From Stenocarpella maydis (Eukaryota; Ascomycota; Sordariomycetes; Diaporthales; Diaporthaceae), in NCBI GenBank assembly GCA_002270565.1, contig NQMI01000040.1, forward strand, positions 216,506 through 280,505: a DNA stretch of 64,000 bases, given 5' to 3'. Of this stretch, positions 58,822 to 64,000 are shown piece after piece (the first letter of the stretch is position 1; every line of letters starts with the position of its first letter). A model generated the notes under the pieces. That model made no database searches. It saw only the letters and a program-made list of their open reading frames with translations, and had not been told where the DNA came from. The position numbers and the translations under genes were made by a program.

Positions 58822-59409
58822 CTGGATTGAAAAACCAGGGCATCACCATTGGCTTAGAGGTTACCTAACTTATACAAATCGCACCTCCCTCCAGAAGACA
58901 CCCAATTCCCAAAATTATAAAATATATAAGATCCACAAAGATCGCTCTCTAAATCCAACGATCATCTTAGCCAAGAGCTAATACATGTTAGAAAAAGATA
59001 ATGCTAGGAAAAGTCTCTATGTCTATCGGGCGACTGTGTATCCACGAGGGCACATCGCTCACTTGCCTCCTTAATTCCCTAGATAAATATCGCTGTGGCG
59101 GCTCTGCTCTTGGCTGCTTGACTTGGCTTTTTTGTTAGCGATACTACCTTCTCGGGCCAAGCCTTCCATTCCTTCATCCACCCATATCCATTCATGCACG
59201 TGTCACTTCTTCCATCCTCGCAGCTGCTTTTTTGCGGCCTCTGGCCTTACTGCTCCGAGAGCAAACCACTACCACAGAGCAGCTCCAGAGCTTGCCCAAA
59301 AGCCTAGCCTGTGACCAATGGCTCGGGGAGCGTCTCCGCGCCCTTGAGCACTGCTACCGGTGACACCTCGGCCGGCTCCAATCCTCTCCCGAGAGCGCCA
59401 GCGGCGGCT

Positions 59410-60230
59410 TAAAGTTCCTCGGAGTAGTCCAGTGTCTATGGCAAGGACTACATCTGCCCCAACACGACTTCCATCCAAACCCTCACTGACCTGGGGATGG
59501 ACACGTTTCGCATCCCCTTCCTGGTGAGGCATATGGCTCAACCCTCTCTTTCCTCGGATCCGCGCACCAACTACTCAAGAACCCGACCACTGACGTCAAC
59601 TACATCACCGGAGCTGGCATGTATGCCGTGATTGAATCACAGAGCGAGATCACCGTGTCCAACGCGGACTCGAGACCTTCTGGACCAACCTGGGCTCCGT
59701 TATGTAAGGCGAACGGCAAAGCGGTCTTCGACTGCATGATCGAGACCCAAGACATGACCACCGACACCCAGATAGCAGAGCTTAAACAGGCCTGTGTTGG
59801 ATGACGTCTGCAGAGCTGGAACCACTAACCTGTTGGTCTACGAGATGTCCCAGTACCTCGACAGTGAAGGGTCCTGTGCTTCTCTTGACTGTGTCTCTTT
59901 GACCATTGGCAAGGAATGCATCGCCTAAGCCACCAACTAGCAACGGGAGAACAACAACGCCGGAGGTACCCTTTGGCGACCTTGCCGGCGGCGGCAATCA
60001 AGTGACCAGTGGAAGACTGCTGTCAAGGACATACGGGAATACATTGCCGAGAATAATGATGTGTGGATGGGTGCCTTGTCATGGGCTACAGACCCTTGGG
60101 GACCTGACTGCAGGTTCAGTGTCGAGTCTCCCTCTGGCACTGGCTACGCTGCCTACTGCTGAGCAAGTACGTCCCTACTTAAGACGATCACTGACCATCG
60201 TCAAAGGATTTGGAAACACTTCTCTGTAAA
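59410..60230 (+). pseudogene. GH5 endo-beta-1,4-glucanase pseudogene
   Basis: Fragments in changing frames read GLKFLGV, VYGKDYICPNTTSIQTLTDL, GMDTFRIPFL, DVNYITGAGMYAVIES, NGKAVFDCMIETQDM, LVYEMSQYLDSEGSC, FGDLAGGGN, NDVWMGALSWATDPWG and ESPSGTGYA. They lie in the order of fungal GH5 cellulases. At least four frameshifts and several stops break the gene, and the segment between KFLGV and VYGKDY is deleted. The position of the nucleophile Glu (usually GEFAGG) reads GDLAGG here. The acid/base Glu appears kept but without its preceding Asn. It once would have been a secreted cellulase; it is dead now. Confidence 0.82.
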
Positions 60231-60746
60231 TACCAGAGACTGCATTCTGGCATAGACTGTACCTAGATATAGGCAAATGTACCTCCTGAATTTTGTTCCG
60301 AACCCATGACCGTGTTACCTGGACAAGGTGAGCCTGTCTATTGAAACAGATGCCAGTTGTAATTTTGTAGGCGAATACCGTTGTGATCTTTGTTACCACT
60401 GTCTGCTGTGTGTGAGCAAAATTGTAGATGCCGCCCCAGCCAGTAATGTTGGACCGCCACTGCTGGTCGGTTGGCCTTTGATCCATTCTCCCCTTTGTTG
60501 ACTTGCCAGAGTGCTCATAGCCCCGCCATTTTTTTTTCAATCCATGTTTTTAAACTTCTATCATAACAAGGTACGTCCTGCTGCCTTTTCCAAGGACTTC
60601 CCAAGGCAAAAGAATTCCACAACCAACGAATCTTGCCCGAGCCAGGAAAATACAACAGAGACAGGCTGTCCACCAGTCTGTCCCAGGGTGAACTTTTCCC
60701 TTGTAACACAACCTGCAAAGACTCTTCCGTCCGAAAGTGATGTGAA
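60231..60746. other. Intergenic, no gene recognised
   Basis: This half-kilobase lies between the GH5 relic and the small hypothetical gene. Nothing was identified. Confidence 0.4.
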
Positions 60747-61241
60747 TCAATGCTTCTCACTTTTCTCCGGGCCCTCCTTAGCTCCTTCCTGATTTTCCGC
60801 AGCTCTGGCGCGTGCCTGGGCAATCTCGGCGGCGGCTTCAATCTCCCGCCTGATGTGGGAAGGCTGTGGTGGTCTCACCACACCAGAGCCTTGTCTTCTT
60901 CCCGTGCCGAAGATTGTGTATTCGATGTGGGGCGCGTCAGACAAGTAGGCGATTTGGGCAGCCGTTGCTGGTCGTCCCCTGGGAGAGAAACCACCAGCGG
61001 GCGAGGGGTACACGTAGTCTTCAGCCGGGGGGCTAGCCTCGACACGGTCATCTTGGCGGGGGATTCTTGCGTGGGTGCGGCCCCTGCTCACGGATCTGTT
61101 GTCTGACTGTGCATGGCGGCCCTGTTGCGTGGGGTAGGTGTGGTCCCGGCCTTGTGTTCGGCCCCTGGGGGGTGCTGCTGGGACTTCCTCCTCTTTGCCC
61201 TTCGGAGGGGTCTGATTCAGTCCAGGTCCCGAGGGAGACAT
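60747..61241 (-). CDS. Small disordered basic protein, hypothetical
   Basis: This is one exon of 164 residues from MSPSGPGLNQTPPKGKEEEV. It is Arg/Pro/Gly-rich and disordered in the first 100 residues (SRGRTHARIPRQDDRVEASP). A more ordered patch follows (AQIAYLSDAPHIEYTIFGTG), then a predicted charged helix (RREIEAAAEIAQARARAAEN) and a Lys/Glu tail. No signal peptide or known domain is present. The IEYTIFGTGRRQ segment and the helix give it more protein-like character than its neighbours, but expression is unproven and an upstream exon is possible. Confidence 0.5.
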   Translation of the reverse strand: MSPSGPGLNQTPPKGKEEEVPAAPPRGRTQGRDHTYPTQQGRHAQSDNRSVSRGRTHARIPRQDDRVEASPPAEDYVYPSPAGGFSPRGRPATAAQIAYLSDAPHIEYTIFGTGRRQGSGVVRPPQPSHIRREIEAAAEIAQARARAAENQEGAKEGPEKSEKH

Positions 61242-63386
61242 GGAGTGTTGGGGGTGGTGTTCGAACTGAATGGAGATGTAGAGATGCCTAGGGGCATTGG
61301 GGTGTTGTGAGATGTGCTCTGCGGGAGGGGACAGTTGCCAGTAAAGAGCGGTGGCGATGTTTTTGAGTGGAAGATGGCTGCTGTCTGGCGGAGTCTGGTT
61401 TGTTTTTATGCCTAGGGATCGTGACTCTGATTCTTAGGGGACAAGTGCAGCTGGACTGACGGGGAATACCCCCGGGTGCGCAGTAAAGTTTTGTGCTCAC
61501 AACTGGAGGATTGACTTGCCTTGCCATATGTGCGCATTGTGTTCCGAAAGTGATTCCTTGGGCACACGTAAACTCATTGCAATGATCAAAACAGACAAAG
61601 TCAATTTTACTCGTGGTGGGATCGAATTGATGAGTTGTCGTCCTCTCTTCATCCGAGTCACCTCATCATCATCCAAGTCAACCCCAGTAAACGAGGCACA
61701 CAATAGCACAAAGTGGTTCATGGTGGGATTTCTCGGGAAATATTTGCAGGAGGGTCTCTGAAATATGCTTGATTGTCTCATTTGGCACGGTTGACATCGA
61801 AATCTGACATCTACCCCGGGATTGTACCTAGGTAGGCAAGCAGCACAATGGGACTGCCCACTCAACCATAAATCAGCCACATTGTGTCTTTTCCAATATA
61901 AATATGCAGTAGTGGACCACAAATTTTAATATTTGGAGTTGATGCCAGGAAAATTTTGGATTCCAGTGTTTGATGCTACAAGGATTTGTAGATGCCAAGG
62001 TCAAACGAAGCGCCTGTCATTTTCTGACCGGGTTGAGGACAGGGTTTCTGGCAGCACAGAGTACTTTGCAATACCCAACCCACCTTCCACAGTTCTGCTG
62101 AATTTTGTTTAGGCGCTCATTATAAGTTTAAACTTTTAGGCCTATTTTCTAAACAGCATTGGCACCCGTGGACCACGCCAACCGACGCCTGATAGACCAG
62201 AGGTAGGAGGTGATGAAACAGCGATGGCCATTGGAATACCGATGGTGTATAAATTTCGGATCGGCAGAGTTACAATGATGCCCCAATTTCTCTGGCCGTC
62301 CTTATGAGTAATGAAAAGATGGCTGCACATGTGCCAATAATGGTGGCAGTCAACGTGACGGGCAAAATACAGCGGCAACGGCCGTCAAGATAGTCCCAGT
62401 CGAGGATCAACGAGCCCGAGGAGAAAAATAGGCATAGACTCATGTGTGGATAGGAACATAAGATGCATGGTGGAAGCGGCCAAAACGGTCAAAACAAACA
62501 TGTGACATGAGGGTAAGTGATAATTTACTCCTCGCTAAGGTAAGGATCAGCGCTTACTCACAGCTCGCAAGTATTCACCCTCGCGGATACTCACATCCTG
62601 GAAGTAATGATATTTGAAGCTTTTCACCTTTGAAGCTTTTCACCTGCAAAACGTCCTCCTGCTCAGCGGAAATGAGGCCGGTATGCAACGGACGGGCAGT
62701 GGGCTGCCCATACCTAGGTACAACTAGATCAGCCAAACCTTGTACCACGAGGACATTCTGTGATTACAGATGGTATCCCTGGAAAAGGCAGTTTGCATAC
62801 TAAAATTCAGGATAAGCATCCAACAGCTCGACTTGGAGACCGTTCGCGATAATTCACATAGACATATAGTTGTAATTTGGAGGGATATCAACACCTCGCT
62901 GTATTACGTGAACCTGCTACTATTCTTGTCTCAAGCTTCAGTGCTGTGAACTCTGGTCTCGTGGTGTTGAATCTAGAAGCCACTACACGAGGCCTTACCA
63001 CGCTCAGGGGGCGTGGGTGCATCCATCTTCCCTGTACCTTCACATTGCCGGCTGTTTTTAGTTGCTCATTGTTATGGTTTAAAAGTAAACTGGCTGTTTG
63101 ATGGGATCTCTGGTTTTTATTTGGATCAAACACGTGGTCCCTGGGCAAAAATGAAGGAATGAAGCTCGTTCACAGAAAGACCCGTATACTCGGCGAATCA
63201 CAGAGCTTGATTCTTTTCTTCCTCTGAATAATTATTACGTAGCGTTATAAACTATATTCAGCCGTGATAAAACAGCTTGCGATCACGAAACATGACATAT
63301 TGGTTGGCATCCAGCTCCAAAATGATACGCACCCGTTTGTCCATCATTTCAACTAGCCATCTTTTACCAGGCCAGCCGTTTTTCTA
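61242..63386. other. Intergenic, no gene recognised
   Basis: This is a 2.1-kb AT-leaning stretch with short frames only. A perfect 16-bp tandem pair (TTTGAAGCTTTTCACC twice, around 62612-62644) is the only repeat. Confidence 0.45.
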
Positions 63387-64000
63387 TCATATGACATTTG
63401 TGTCATCGAAAGACAGGGTTGGATGTCCCCTATTTTGGAATCCGCGCCTAGCGTGTTGTGTTTTCGGGGTTTCGATCAACTTCTTCTCTTGCGCGCTCTG
63501 ACGTTCCGTGCCAGATTGATCAGTCGGACGACCTTTTGGGTGTACCCGATTGCAACTCAAGGGCAGGCCTATCGTCGGGGAATCTGGCATTCGGACGGCC
63601 ATGGGACTCTTCATAAGTGGTGGTGGACGGAGTGGCTGGACCATACAAGACGACCTTAACTCCTGAATATTCTCACCTGCCGGCAGCCGCAGATCTGAGC
63701 TTTGGACCTCAGCCAAAAGCTCGTGAACTGGTTGGTGGCTTGGCCAGGTCTTCTGGGGACCGACCTTGGGTGATGGACTAAGATGCGTCTCGTACATGGG
63801 GCTTTGAAATGGCCAAGTCCCGGAGCAGTCGGTACAAGGCTGAGACACCGGAGGTGGAGGCTGCGTAGCCGGGGGCATCTGCCATTGTCCACTCGAGCTG
63901 TACTGGTGGGCAGCAGACCGACCTTGTTTATATGAAGGTAGAGGAGCGACCGAAGCTGGAGAATGGACCACGGAACGAAAATCGCTCAGCTGAGAATGAG
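63387..64000 (-). CDS. Partial Pro/Ser-rich protein running off the right edge
   Basis: The frame is open from the window edge (HSQLSDFRSVVHSPASVAPL) to TGA at 63389-63387, about 204 residues, with no start inside. The upstream part is low-complexity (QMPPATQPPPPVSQPCTDCS). The middle has KTWPSHQPVHELLAEVQSSD, which looks like a short amphipathic helix. The last 60 residues are basic and may be non-coding read-through past an intron. It is possibly the C-terminal region of a regulatory protein; no family was recognised. Confidence 0.4.
   Translation of the reverse strand, partial: HSQLSDFRSVVHSPASVAPLPSYKQGRSAAHQYSSSGQWQMPPATQPPPPVSQPCTDCSGTWPFQSPMYETHLSPSPKVGPQKTWPSHQPVHELLAEVQSSDLRLPAGENIQELRSSCMVQPLRPPPLMKSPMAVRMPDSPTIGLPLSCNRVHPKGRPTDQSGTERQSAQEKKLIETPKTQHARRGFQNRGHPTLSFDDTNVI

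Larger units (their letters stand above)
57875..59409. other. Intergenic with a homopolymer cluster
   Basis: No gene is supported. It holds the T/A/G tract at 58780-58821. Ser/Pro-coding sequence near 59290-59410 may be the decayed leader and linker of the GH5 pseudogene. Confidence 0.4.

Noticed and set aside
58930..58990. Minus-strand TTGGCTAAGAT resembling the start of U2 snRNA
   Set aside because: Only 11 bases agree. The branch-site recognition segment and Sm site are absent.

Overview
This window is nuclear DNA of a filamentous ascomycete (Pezizomycotina, most likely Sordariomycetes). Genes are split by short GT-AG introns (57-177 bp). They include RTT109, mitoribosomal mL57, a C2H2 fungal transcription factor, GT31, MFS transporters and L-arabinitol dehydrogenase. 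A 10-kb AT-rich block carries the C-to-T/G-to-A scars of repeat-induced point mutation (RIP). I cannot name the species.

Layout. 0-9.3 kb is a gene-rich housekeeping arm: the 5' end of a secreted oxalate decarboxylase-like bicupin (minus), an RKM4-like SET methyltransferase, the H3K56 acetyltransferase Rtt109 (minus), mitoribosomal protein mL57/MRPL15, and a small SMP/LEA-like stress protein. 10.3-25 kb holds a secreted tyrosinase, a RING-containing SNF2 ATPase, a decayed MpaB/DUF2236-type oxygenase gene, a Golgi-type GT31 glycosyltransferase and a C2H2/fungal_trans transcription factor.

26.4-36.4 kb is a RIP-mutated transposon nest. Two roughly 160-bp inverted arms enclose a relic ORF of unknown function (plus strand), an LTR retroelement with two near-identical LTRs and a GTAG target duplication, and a Tc1/mariner (DD34E) transposase relic (minus strand). 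Removing the LTR element leaves a DNA element of about 4.0 kb with two convergent genes. I think this is the most interesting structure here. The right arm lies about 110 bp upstream of the next gene, an intact second SET-domain methyltransferase.

36.5-53.2 kb resumes with that SET protein, a single-pass cell-surface protein, two MFS transporters, a disordered Pro/Gln-rich protein and an L-arabinitol 4-dehydrogenase-like enzyme. 53-64 kb is gene-poor. It contains a small secreted protein, a pseudogene of a second tiny secreted Cys-containing protein (TAG inside its signal peptide), a badly decayed GH5 endoglucanase, and two disordered ORFs, the last running off the right edge.

The genes do not form an obvious pathway. 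Themes are chromatin (two SET proteins, Rtt109, SNF2-RING), plant-biomass use (LAD-like enzyme, dead GH5, oxalate decarboxylase) and secretion. All exon boundaries were worked out by hand from splice signals and frame. No tRNA, rRNA or CRISPR was seen.
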